Notes under the pieces: generated by a model
Database searches by the model: none
The model's input: only the letters and a program-made list of their open reading frames with translations
What the model was told of the DNA's origin: nothing
Assembly (NCBI RefSeq): GCF_000170795.1
Contig: NZ_ABCM01000021.1
Location: forward strand, 1-64,000
Source of the DNA: Pedobacter sp. BAL39
GTDB taxonomy: Bacteria > Bacteroidota > Bacteroidia > Sphingobacteriales > Sphingobacteriaceae
Direction of reading: 5' to 3'
DNA: 64,000 bases
Position numbers and translations under genes: made by a program
In this document: one piece after another, positions 27,060 to 34,820 of the stretch
How positions within the stretch are numbered: position 1 is the stretch's first letter
How the letters are laid out: every line of letters begins with the position of its first letter

Positions 27060-27854
27060 ATGAATTACATACAAGCATTTATTCTCGCTGTTATAGAGGG
27101 ATTAACTGAGTTTTTGCCCGTCTCGTCTACAGGTCACATGGTCATTGCCAGCGGTTTCATGGGTATTGGCAAAGATGAATTTGTGAAACTTTTTGAAGTT
27201 GCCATACAGCTTGGCGCTATCCTCGCCGTTGTAGTACTCTATTGGAAGAAGTTTTTTGATTTCAGCAAATGGCAGTTCTACCTGAAGCTGATCATCGCCG
27301 TCATTCCAGCCCTTATTTTTGGAAAGCTACTCAACGACTTTATCGACGAGACACTCGGCAATCCGATATTTATTGCTGTGGTGCTCTTCCTGGGGGGTAT
27401 TGTCCTTCTTTTTATCGACAAGTTTTTCAAAAAGGGGGAAGTGCACAATGAGGCAGAAATCACAAACATGACGGCCTTCAAGATTGGTTGTTTTCAGGTG
27501 CTGGCTGTTGTTTTTCCAGGGTTGAGCAGAAGTGCAGCCACCATCATCGGCGGTATGCAACAGAAGCTCACCAGGCATGCGGCGGCAGAGTTTTCTTTCT
27601 TCCTGGCTGTACCAACCATGTGTGCGGCAACTGGATATAAGCTGCTCCAAGGTTACCATCTATTGAATACTGATAACATTAAGCTTTTGTTATTTGGAAA
27701 CCTGATTGCCTTTATTGTGGCCATCATTGCGATCAAATCGTTTATTGGTTTTCTTGCCAAGCACGGTTTCCGCGTATTTGGCTGGTACAGAATTATCATT
27801 GGTATCATTATCATCGGCATGTATTATGCCGGAATTGATTTAAATGTTGGCTAA
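27060..27854 (+). CDS. uppP: Undecaprenyl-diphosphatase
   Basis: Recycles the lipid carrier undecaprenyl phosphate for peptidoglycan and surface glycan synthesis, and underlies bacitracin resistance. The polytopic 264-residue protein has the two active-site boxes EGLTEFLPVSSTGHM (14-28) and PGLSRSAATII (about 155-165). It lies 9 nt after the DUF3098 gene and 27 nt before truB. Confidence 0.97.
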   Translation: MNYIQAFILAVIEGLTEFLPVSSTGHMVIASGFMGIGKDEFVKLFEVAIQLGAILAVVVLYWKKFFDFSKWQFYLKLIIAVIPALIFGKLLNDFIDETLGNPIFIAVVLFLGGIVLLFIDKFFKKGEVHNEAEITNMTAFKIGCFQVLAVVFPGLSRSAATIIGGMQQKLTRHAAAEFSFFLAVPTMCAATGYKLLQGYHLLNTDNIKLLLFGNLIAFIVAIIAIKSFIGFLAKHGFRVFGWYRIIIGIIIIGMYYAGIDLNVG

Positions 27855-27880
27855 CACCCACAATTGGAAGTAATTAATAA

Positions 27881-28657
27881 ATGAAAGGCGTTTTTTTAGA
27901 AACGCATATGGAGATGACAGAGCGCGAAAACTTATTAAAGACGACCACATTCCCGGAATTCAACTTCGCTGAAGGAGAGTTGTTGCTGATCAACAAACCC
28001 TACAAATGGACCAGCTTCGATGTAGTGGGCAAGATCCGCAATTCCCTGAAACCATTAAAACTTAAGGTGGGCCACGCCGGAACCCTGGATCCACTTGCAA
28101 CAGGACTGCTCATCATCTGCACAGGAAAACTCACCAAGCAGATCGACAGCTTTCAGGCAGAAGAAAAAGAATATACAGGTACCATGGTTTTGGGTGCGAC
28201 GACCCCTTCTTTCGACATGGAAACAGCTGTAGATCAGGAATTCCCGCTGGAAGGGATTACTGAGGAAGACATCTATGCCGCAACAGCACCTTTTAAGGGT
28301 GATATACAACAGTATCCACCGGCACATTCCGCGGTAAAAGTAAATGGTGAGCGGCTGTATGTCAAAGCACGTCGTGGCGAAGAAACAGAACTGCGCCTGC
28401 GCAATGTTACTGTTTCCGCTTTTGAAATTACCAGAATTGAACTGCCGGAGATAGACTTCAGGATCGTATGCAGTAAGGGTACTTACATCAGGTCGCTGGT
28501 ATCAGACTTTGGCCGCCAGCTGAACAATGGCGCCTACCTGTCTAAATTAACACGGACAAGGAGTGGCAGCTTTCAACTGGAGAATGCCTATGAAGTAGCT
28601 GAACTTGTAGCCCACCTGCGCAGCAAAAAAGAAGTACCCACAGCACCAGAAATTTAA
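27881..28657 (+). CDS. truB: tRNA pseudouridine(55) synthase
   Basis: Makes pseudouridine 55 in the T-loop of tRNAs. The catalytic aspartate lies in GHAGTLDPLATGLL (about residues 64-77), and KPYKWTSFDVV and YPPAHSAVKVNGERLY boxes are intact. The 258-residue protein has a short C-terminus without a full PUA domain. The start may be the ATG at 27881 or the one at 27908; the first is taken, but the first nine residues are not conserved in character. It is part of the ftsX-ribF plus-strand run. Confidence 0.95.
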   Translation: MKGVFLETHMEMTERENLLKTTTFPEFNFAEGELLLINKPYKWTSFDVVGKIRNSLKPLKLKVGHAGTLDPLATGLLIICTGKLTKQIDSFQAEEKEYTGTMVLGATTPSFDMETAVDQEFPLEGITEEDIYAATAPFKGDIQQYPPAHSAVKVNGERLYVKARRGEETELRLRNVTVSAFEITRIELPEIDFRIVCSKGTYIRSLVSDFGRQLNNGAYLSKLTRTRSGSFQLENAYEVAELVAHLRSKKEVPTAPEI

Positions 28658-28666
28658 TCTATACAG

Positions 28667-29530
28667 ATGCAAAGCCAGATAAAAAGCAAAAATGCAAGGT
28701 TTATTAAAGACCTCCTGCTCATCTCTGCTGGCATCGTCTCTGCATGTTTCGGACTGAAGAGTTTTCTCATGCCCAATGAATTTATCGATGGTGGTGTGAC
28801 AGGCATCTCCCTGATTGTACATACACTTACGGGTTATAACCTCTCCTACCTCATCATCCTGATCAACATTCCTTTTGTGATCCTTGGTTTCCGGCAAATC
28901 GGTAGAGGTTTTGCCATTAAAACGGCCATTGCCATTCTGGTGCTTGCCGTATTGCTGACGGCCCTTCCTTTTCAGCCCATCACCCACGAAAAGTTGCTGA
29001 TTGCCTTTTTCGGTGGCCTCTTCCTTGGCGGAGGCATCGGCCTTGCCATGCGTGGAGGATGTGTCATTGACGGGACCGAGGTGCTGGCGCTTTACATCAG
29101 CAGGAAAAGTACACTTACCGTTGGCAACATCATCCTGATCCTAAACATCATCATCTTCGCCTTCGCGGCAATCTTCCTCAGCATCGAAACGGCCATGTAT
29201 TCCATCCTTACCTACCTTTCCGCATCCCGGACAGTGGATTTTGTCGTAAATGGTATTGAGCAATACACTGGCGTAACGATCATCTCCGAAAGCAATGAGG
29301 AGATCAAACAGGTGATCATCGACAGGATGAAAAGAGGAGTCACCGTTTACAAAGGCGAGGGTGGCTATGGAGAGCAAAAAGACATCAATATTTTATATAC
29401 TGTCGTGACCAAACTGGAGATCAGTACCTTGCTGACCGAAATCAGGAACATTGATCCCAACGCTTTTGTGGTGCAGCAACAGATTGCAGACATCAAAGGC
29501 GGCGTGGTGAAAAGACATGCCTTACATTAA
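28667..29530 (+). CDS. YitT-family membrane protein (DUF161/DUF2179)
   Basis: Integral membrane protein with five to six hydrophobic segments in the first 190 residues (including the DGGVTGISLIVHTLTG motif and GGGIGLAMRGGCVIDGTEVLALYISRK) and a cytoplasmic DUF2179 domain at the end (GVTVYKGEGGYGEQKDINILYTVV). The 287-residue layout is that of YitT/YpjC proteins, whose transport function is not settled. It lies 9 nt after truB and 3 nt before ribF. Confidence 0.92.
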   Translation: MQSQIKSKNARFIKDLLLISAGIVSACFGLKSFLMPNEFIDGGVTGISLIVHTLTGYNLSYLIILINIPFVILGFRQIGRGFAIKTAIAILVLAVLLTALPFQPITHEKLLIAFFGGLFLGGGIGLAMRGGCVIDGTEVLALYISRKSTLTVGNIILILNIIIFAFAAIFLSIETAMYSILTYLSASRTVDFVVNGIEQYTGVTIISESNEEIKQVIIDRMKRGVTVYKGEGGYGEQKDINILYTVVTKLEISTLLTEIRNIDPNAFVVQQQIADIKGGVVKRHALH

Positions 29531-29533
29531 ATT

Positions 29534-30469
29534 ATGAAAACGTATTACAATCTTTCTGATTTTAAAAAGCTGGACCATGCGGTGGTCACTATCGGTACTT
29601 TTGATGGTGTTCATTTTGGCCATCAGAAGATTATCAAAAGGTTATGTGAGCTGGCCAAAGCCAGCAATGGCGAGAGTGTTATCCTGACCTTCTTTCCGCA
29701 CCCGCGCATGATCATTGACCCTGAAAATCAGGACCTGAAGCTGATCAATACCATCGCTGAAAAGGCCAGCATCCTGGAAGGTCTTGGCGTAGACCACCTC
29801 ATCATCACGCCTTTCACCAGGGACTTCTCCAACCTGAGCCCGGCAGAATACATCAAAAACATCCTGGTAGATACCATCGGCGTAAAAGAGCTGATTGTAG
29901 GTTACGACCACCGTTTTGGCAAAGACCGTAAAGGGGGTATGCCGGAGCTGGAAGAGTTTTCAGATCCCTTTGGCTACAGCATTGAGGTGATCCCTGAGCA
30001 GGACATCGATGATGTGGCGGTCAGCTCTACCAAAATCAGGCAGTCGCTGCTCAACGGGGCTGTCGGACAGGCATCACATTACCTGGGTTACGACTTCTCC
30101 ATGTATGGAAGAGTAATTAAGGGGGATAAAATTGGCAGGACCATAGGGTATCCTACCGCCAATATATTCATTGAAGAAACCTATAAGCTGATCCCTTCGG
30201 ATGGCATCTATGCCGTTACCGTTGAGATGGAAGAGGGCATATATAAGGGGATGGCCTATATCGGTCAGCGTCCTACCATCAACGGAATGACCAGAAATAT
30301 TGAAGTGAACATCTTTGATTTTGACAAAGAGATTTACGGTCAGTACATCACGATGCACTTTCTGGAATTCCTCCGTCATGATGTGAAATTCAGTGGTCTT
30401 GAAGCCTTGAAAATCCAGTTAAAAAAAGACAAAGAAGACACTTTAGCCTACTTCGGGCGCCTTTCTTAA
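29534..30469 (+). CDS. ribF: Bifunctional riboflavin kinase / FAD synthetase
   Basis: Converts riboflavin to FMN and then FAD. The N-terminal adenylyltransferase half has GTFDGVHFGHQKII (22-35) and the YDHRFGKDRKG box near residue 125; the C-terminal kinase half starts with the GRTIGYPTANI motif (about 203-213) and ends with the helical DKEDTLAYF tail. Normal length (311 residues). Riboflavin synthesis is represented elsewhere in the window by ribBA at 46.5 kb. Confidence 0.97.
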   Translation: MKTYYNLSDFKKLDHAVVTIGTFDGVHFGHQKIIKRLCELAKASNGESVILTFFPHPRMIIDPENQDLKLINTIAEKASILEGLGVDHLIITPFTRDFSNLSPAEYIKNILVDTIGVKELIVGYDHRFGKDRKGGMPELEEFSDPFGYSIEVIPEQDIDDVAVSSTKIRQSLLNGAVGQASHYLGYDFSMYGRVIKGDKIGRTIGYPTANIFIEETYKLIPSDGIYAVTVEMEEGIYKGMAYIGQRPTINGMTRNIEVNIFDFDKEIYGQYITMHFLEFLRHDVKFSGLEALKIQLKKDKEDTLAYFGRLS

Positions 30470-30493
30470 TGCTTTTTTAGTATATTTACTGCA

Positions 30494-30856
30494 ATGAGGC
30501 TACTTATATCTGCAGTATTTTGCTTATTTATCCAGATAGTTTCCTTTCAGCATTCAGAAGGGAAAGCAGTTGCCGCGGCCATACAAAAAATGGCCAGAAA
30601 AGAACTCAAAGGTACATCCCTTTATTTCAGTCAGCATTCCCGCAGCAATGGTTTTCTGAAATCCAGCTTTTTTGAAGACCTTCCGGCACTGAGCCATACG
30701 CAGACAAAATGCTGTAAGTCGTCGCTCCTTTCACAGGCAAGGCAACAGCAGGGGCTGGTCAGCAGCACGGTCATTCCCGATCCCAGATACTTTTATTTCA
30801 GTTCCCCATATGATTATAGCCCGGACCACTGGTGTCCAAAACATGCTTTTTGGTAA
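30494..30856 (+). CDS. Small secreted protein of unknown function
   Basis: Not recognised. The 120-residue product begins with a likely signal peptide (MRLLISAVFCLFIQIVSFQ) and is rich in Ser, Tyr and Phe. Cysteines sit in a CC pair near residue 73 and near the C-terminus (DHWCPKHAFW). It lies 24 nt after ribF on the same strand and overlaps no confident gene once the antiporter start is set at 30910. A TATATTTA about 15 nt before the start resembles a -7 element. It could be a false frame, but signal peptide and position favour a real gene. Confidence 0.5.
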   Translation: MRLLISAVFCLFIQIVSFQHSEGKAVAAAIQKMARKELKGTSLYFSQHSRSNGFLKSSFFEDLPALSHTQTKCCKSSLLSQARQQQGLVSSTVIPDPRYFYFSSPYDYSPDHWCPKHAFW

Positions 30857-30909
30857 TTAAAAATTATGCTTCAGTTCATAATATTTATAACATTAAAAAA
30901 ACATTTTCT

Positions 30910-33132
30910 ATGATACATATACCCGTATTGATTACTGATCTGGGTTTAATACTTGCCGCTGCCGGAATTACCACGCTCCTCTTCAAACGCATTAAACAGC
31001 CCTTGGTACTGGGCTACATCCTTGCAGGCCTGTTTGTAGGTCCGCACATACATTTTATACCTACCGTAACTGACAACGAGAGCATCACCATCTGGGCAGA
31101 AATCGGGGTCATCTTTTTACTGTTCAGCCTCGGCCTTGAGTTCAGCTTTAAGAAGCTGGTCAAAGTTGGCGGCTCCGCATCCATCACGGCCATCGTGGAG
31201 GTGGTCTGTATGCTGCTCATTGGTTTCTTTGCCGGGCTCGCCATGGGCTGGTCTACCATGGACAGTATTTTCCTCGGGGGTATCCTTTCCGTCTCCTCAA
31301 CCACCATCATCATCAGGGCCTTTGAGGAGCTTGGTGTCAAACACAAGAAGTTTGCAGGCCTTGTGTTCGGGGTGCTCATTGTGGAAGACCTCGTGGCCAT
31401 ATTACTACTTGTACTCTTGTCTACATTGGCAGTTAGTCAGCAGTTCGCTGGGGCCGACATGCTGGTGTCCATCCTGAAACTCAGCTTTTTCCTGGTACTC
31501 TGGTTCATCGGGGGGATCTTCCTGGTGCCTACCTTCCTGAAGGCGACAAAGAAACTGATGAATGATGAAACCATGCTTGTGGTATCCATCGCCTTATGTT
31601 TGCTGATGGTGTTGCTCGCCGTCAAGGTTGGCTTCTCGCCGGCACTGGGTGCCTTCATCATGGGCTCCATACTTGCTGAAACGACACAGGCAGAACGCAT
31701 TGAGCACCTGACAAAATCGGTAAAAGACCTTTTTGCAGCCATCTTCTTCGTTTCTGTGGGCATGATGATCGACCCGGGAATCCTGGTAGATTATGCGGTA
31801 CCCATCGTCATCATCACCATCGCCACCATCGTAGGTAAATTCCTCAGCTCCGGATTAGGAGCGCTGCTATCGGGGCAACCGTTAAAGACATCCGTACAGA
31901 CAGGACTTAGCCTGGCGCAGATCGGTGAGTTTTCATTCATCATTGCTACACTTGGCCTCACCCTGAAAGTGACCAGCGACTTCCTCTACCCCATCGCGGT
32001 AGCCGTATCAGCCATCACGACCTTCACTACCCCTTATCTGATACAATCTTCAGAAGCGTTCTATCTTTTTCTGGACCGCACCCTGCCGAAAAAATTCATA
32101 GAAGGCATCAAACGGTACAGCAGCAGCACTGCGGGAATCACTACTTTGAGCGACTGGAAGATCCTGCTGAAGTCCTATACTTTCAATACCATCATCCACA
32201 GTGTCATCCTGATTGCACTGGTCTTTCTAGGGTCCAGGTACCTGCAGCCCTTCATCACCAAAAACATCATCAATGGTAACAATGGGATCATCATCAGCCT
32301 GATCTTAACACTGATCCTGATGACGCCATTTCTTCATGCACTTGCCATCCGAAGGATTGAACGCAAAGCCTATTCACATTTGTGGCTAAACAAAAAATAT
32401 ACCCGTGGCCCTTTGATTTCTCTGGAAGTGTTACGGATTTCCATTGCCCTCTTCTTTGTAGGGTTCCTCATTTACCAGTTCTACAGCACCTGGATTGCCG
32501 TTGCCTTTGCTACAGTACTGATTGTGGTTGCCATGGTCATCTTCTCCAGAAGACTGCAGTCATTTTACAACAAGCTGGAAAGCAGGTTCCTTGGCAACCT
32601 TAATGCACGTGAAGCACAGAAGGCGACCCCGGAAATCCTGCCCTGGGATACCCACCTTGCCGAGCTTGTCGTAGCCCCCGAGTCTAACCTCGTCGGCAGA
32701 ACGCTGGTAGAGCTCTCTATCCGTGAGAAATATGGCGTAAATATTGCATTGATAGAGCGAGGCAAGATCATGATCCCTACACCAGGAAGAGACGAGCGCC
32801 TGTACCCGAATGACAAAGTCATGCTGATTGGTACAGATGCACAGCTGGCCACCATCCAGGAGCTCTTTGATGCTTCCAAAGAAGAGGTGCCGGAAGAGTC
32901 CAACTTCCCGAAAAAGGACATGACGCTGCAGAAGATTGTCATCAACAGCAGTTCCCCTGTATATGGGCAGAGCATACGCAGCTCGGGCATCCGTGAAAAA
33001 ACACAGGGGCTGGTGGTAGGGATCGAACGCAAGGGAGAACGCATATTGAACCCGGACTCCAACCTGGTATTTGAGAATGAAGACGTCGTCTGGATTGTTG
33101 GAAACAGCAAAAAGGTGGAGTTACTAAAATAA
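30910..33132 (+). CDS. CPA2-family cation/proton antiporter with C-terminal TrkA-C domains
   Basis: Inner-membrane K+ or Na+/H+ antiporter. I start it at the ATG at 30910 (MIHIPVLITDLGLILAAAGI), which opens directly into the first membrane helix, not at an upstream GTG at 30832. About twelve membrane segments span residues 1-400 (with LGYILAGLFVGPH and SVSSTTIIIRAFEELG boxes), followed by an extra hydrophobic pair (about 435-560). Two TrkA-C/RCK-C domains end the protein (LVGRTLVELSIREKYGVNI and YGQSIRSSGIREKTQGLVV), a regulatory ligand-binding layout. About 740 residues. Confidence 0.92.
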   Translation: MIHIPVLITDLGLILAAAGITTLLFKRIKQPLVLGYILAGLFVGPHIHFIPTVTDNESITIWAEIGVIFLLFSLGLEFSFKKLVKVGGSASITAIVEVVCMLLIGFFAGLAMGWSTMDSIFLGGILSVSSTTIIIRAFEELGVKHKKFAGLVFGVLIVEDLVAILLLVLLSTLAVSQQFAGADMLVSILKLSFFLVLWFIGGIFLVPTFLKATKKLMNDETMLVVSIALCLLMVLLAVKVGFSPALGAFIMGSILAETTQAERIEHLTKSVKDLFAAIFFVSVGMMIDPGILVDYAVPIVIITIATIVGKFLSSGLGALLSGQPLKTSVQTGLSLAQIGEFSFIIATLGLTLKVTSDFLYPIAVAVSAITTFTTPYLIQSSEAFYLFLDRTLPKKFIEGIKRYSSSTAGITTLSDWKILLKSYTFNTIIHSVILIALVFLGSRYLQPFITKNIINGNNGIIISLILTLILMTPFLHALAIRRIERKAYSHLWLNKKYTRGPLISLEVLRISIALFFVGFLIYQFYSTWIAVAFATVLIVVAMVIFSRRLQSFYNKLESRFLGNLNAREAQKATPEILPWDTHLAELVVAPESNLVGRTLVELSIREKYGVNIALIERGKIMIPTPGRDERLYPNDKVMLIGTDAQLATIQELFDASKEEVPEESNFPKKDMTLQKIVINSSSPVYGQSIRSSGIREKTQGLVVGIERKGERILNPDSNLVFENEDVVWIVGNSKKVELLK

Positions 33133-33147
33133 ATAACTGCAATACTC

Positions 33148-34185
33148 ATGAAAATTGATCAGGAGAAAAGTGACTTTCTGGATGAGATGCTGGAGCACTG
33201 GCAGGAAGAAAAACTACTCTCCGAGGCAGATGTGCAGCAGCTGCGTGGCAGCTATGAGGCTAAGAGTTTCGACTGGCGCCGGCTCGCACAATATTCCTTC
33301 TGGATTGCCATGGCCTGCGGCGTAATCGCATTGGGTGCCCTTCTGATCGACGACAAAGTACTGAAATATTTAGAAAAGCTGTATGACACCTCCGATGGTG
33401 TCATCAGCCTTATCTCCGCTGCCGTAGCCGGATATTTATTTTACCTGAGTTTTAAGCGGCGGAAAACCATGTCGCACCAGATCTTCAGTAATGATGCCCT
33501 GATTTTTACGGCGGTGATGCTCACGGCAAATGCCATTGCCTACCTTGGCAAGGCGATCGACAATGGCAGCGGGCATTTGTCGGTACTGATGCTGATGGGC
33601 GTGATCATCTACGCCATCCTAGCTTATGTATTCAGATCACGCCTGATATGGGCATTTATGCTCATCTCCCTTGGCGCCTGGTTCGGCACTGAAACAGGTT
33701 ACATCTCCAGGGGCAATTTTTACTTTCTGGGCATGAACTATCCGCTGCGCTTTGTTGCTTTTGGTGCACTGCTGACCGGCGTTTCCTTTTTCCTTAAAAA
33801 CCAGAAGAAACTGGATGATTTTTTCATGACTACCTACATCAGCGGCATGATTTATCTTTTCGTATCCTTATGGTTGCTGTCGGTATTCGGCAACTTCGGG
33901 ACACTGGAAGCCTGGTATGGCATCCGGCAGATCAGCCTCTTCTATTGGGCGATCATTTCTGCAGTGGCATGCCTGATCAGCATCTATGTGGGATTAAAAA
34001 ACAGGGACGACATCGCACGAGAATTTGGCATTACCTTTTTATTCATCAACCTGTACACGCGGTATTTCGAATATTTCTGGGACAGCTGGCATAAAGCGCT
34101 GTTCTTTTGTGTGCTGGCCGCCTCCTTCTGGATCATCGGCCGGAGGGCAGAAAAGATCTGGAATGTCGAATTTCTAAAGAAATAA
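33148..34185 (+). CDS. Multi-pass membrane protein, DUF2157-like
   Basis: Inner-membrane protein of 345 residues with a soluble acidic helical N-terminus (1-45, LLSEADVQQLRGSYEAK) and about ten hydrophobic segments after it. The N-terminal layout resembles DUF2157 proteins, but the match is by pattern only. It lies 15 nt after the antiporter gene and likely shares its transcript. Function unknown. Confidence 0.8.
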   Translation: MKIDQEKSDFLDEMLEHWQEEKLLSEADVQQLRGSYEAKSFDWRRLAQYSFWIAMACGVIALGALLIDDKVLKYLEKLYDTSDGVISLISAAVAGYLFYLSFKRRKTMSHQIFSNDALIFTAVMLTANAIAYLGKAIDNGSGHLSVLMLMGVIIYAILAYVFRSRLIWAFMLISLGAWFGTETGYISRGNFYFLGMNYPLRFVAFGALLTGVSFFLKNQKKLDDFFMTTYISGMIYLFVSLWLLSVFGNFGTLEAWYGIRQISLFYWAIISAVACLISIYVGLKNRDDIAREFGITFLFINLYTRYFEYFWDSWHKALFFCVLAASFWIIGRRAEKIWNVEFLKK

Positions 34186-34806
34186 TCACTTGATCAGGTG
34201 GATGTAAACCACCTTGCCGATATGGTAGGCCGACAGCGAGAAGAACAAGATGGCGATGCTCTTATTGATGACGTAACTGCTCAGGGTAAACTTCTCCTGG
34301 ATGTACTGTGCAAAACGTGCAAAACCATACAAGGCAAGCGCTGCGCCAATCCCTGACCCGATACTGAAAATGGAAAGTGATAAGAACCCGGTATTGATCC
34401 ACTCCTGGGAAATCAGGTAACTCCCCACAAACAACCAGTAAGGAATCTGCATTGGGTTCAGCACACCCAGCAACATGCCGTAACGGATACTGTCCTTTTT
34501 AGAATAGTCGGCCTTGGGCATCTCCCTTCGGGACCTCCATGTGATGAGCCCAAGGATGCCAAACATAAAGATCATCACCACATCAATAATGTTATCCAGT
34601 ACGATTTCACTGGACAACCATTGCACAAAGCGCATCACGCCAAAGGTGAAGAGTATCTCTATGGTCGAAAAGGCACCTATAAAATATAAGGCCTGACGAA
34701 TGCCACGCGTGATGGTGATCTGCACCACGGTAAGGTTGATATTTCCCGGAGGGATGTATCCCACCATATTCAACAAGATCCCCAGAAAGAGTGTTAAAAA
34801 AAGCAT
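34186..34806 (-). CDS. LysE-family exporter
   Basis: Probable amino-acid or metabolite exporter of the LysE/RhtB superfamily. The 206 residues hold six hydrophobic segments and the N-terminal signature NMVGYIPPGNINLTVVQITITRGIRQAL, a variant of the usual PGP-type motif. It ends against the DUF2157-like gene (stop codons abut at 34185/34186) and starts 14 nt past the uvrA stop, so it is probably read with uvrA. The substrate is not known. Confidence 0.85.
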   Translation of the reverse strand: MLFLTLFLGILLNMVGYIPPGNINLTVVQITITRGIRQALYFIGAFSTIEILFTFGVMRFVQWLSSEIVLDNIIDVVMIFMFGILGLITWRSRREMPKADYSKKDSIRYGMLLGVLNPMQIPYWLFVGSYLISQEWINTGFLSLSIFSIGSGIGAALALYGFARFAQYIQEKFTLSSYVINKSIAILFFSLSAYHIGKVVYIHLIK

Positions 34807-34820
34807 GGGCGAAGATACAA

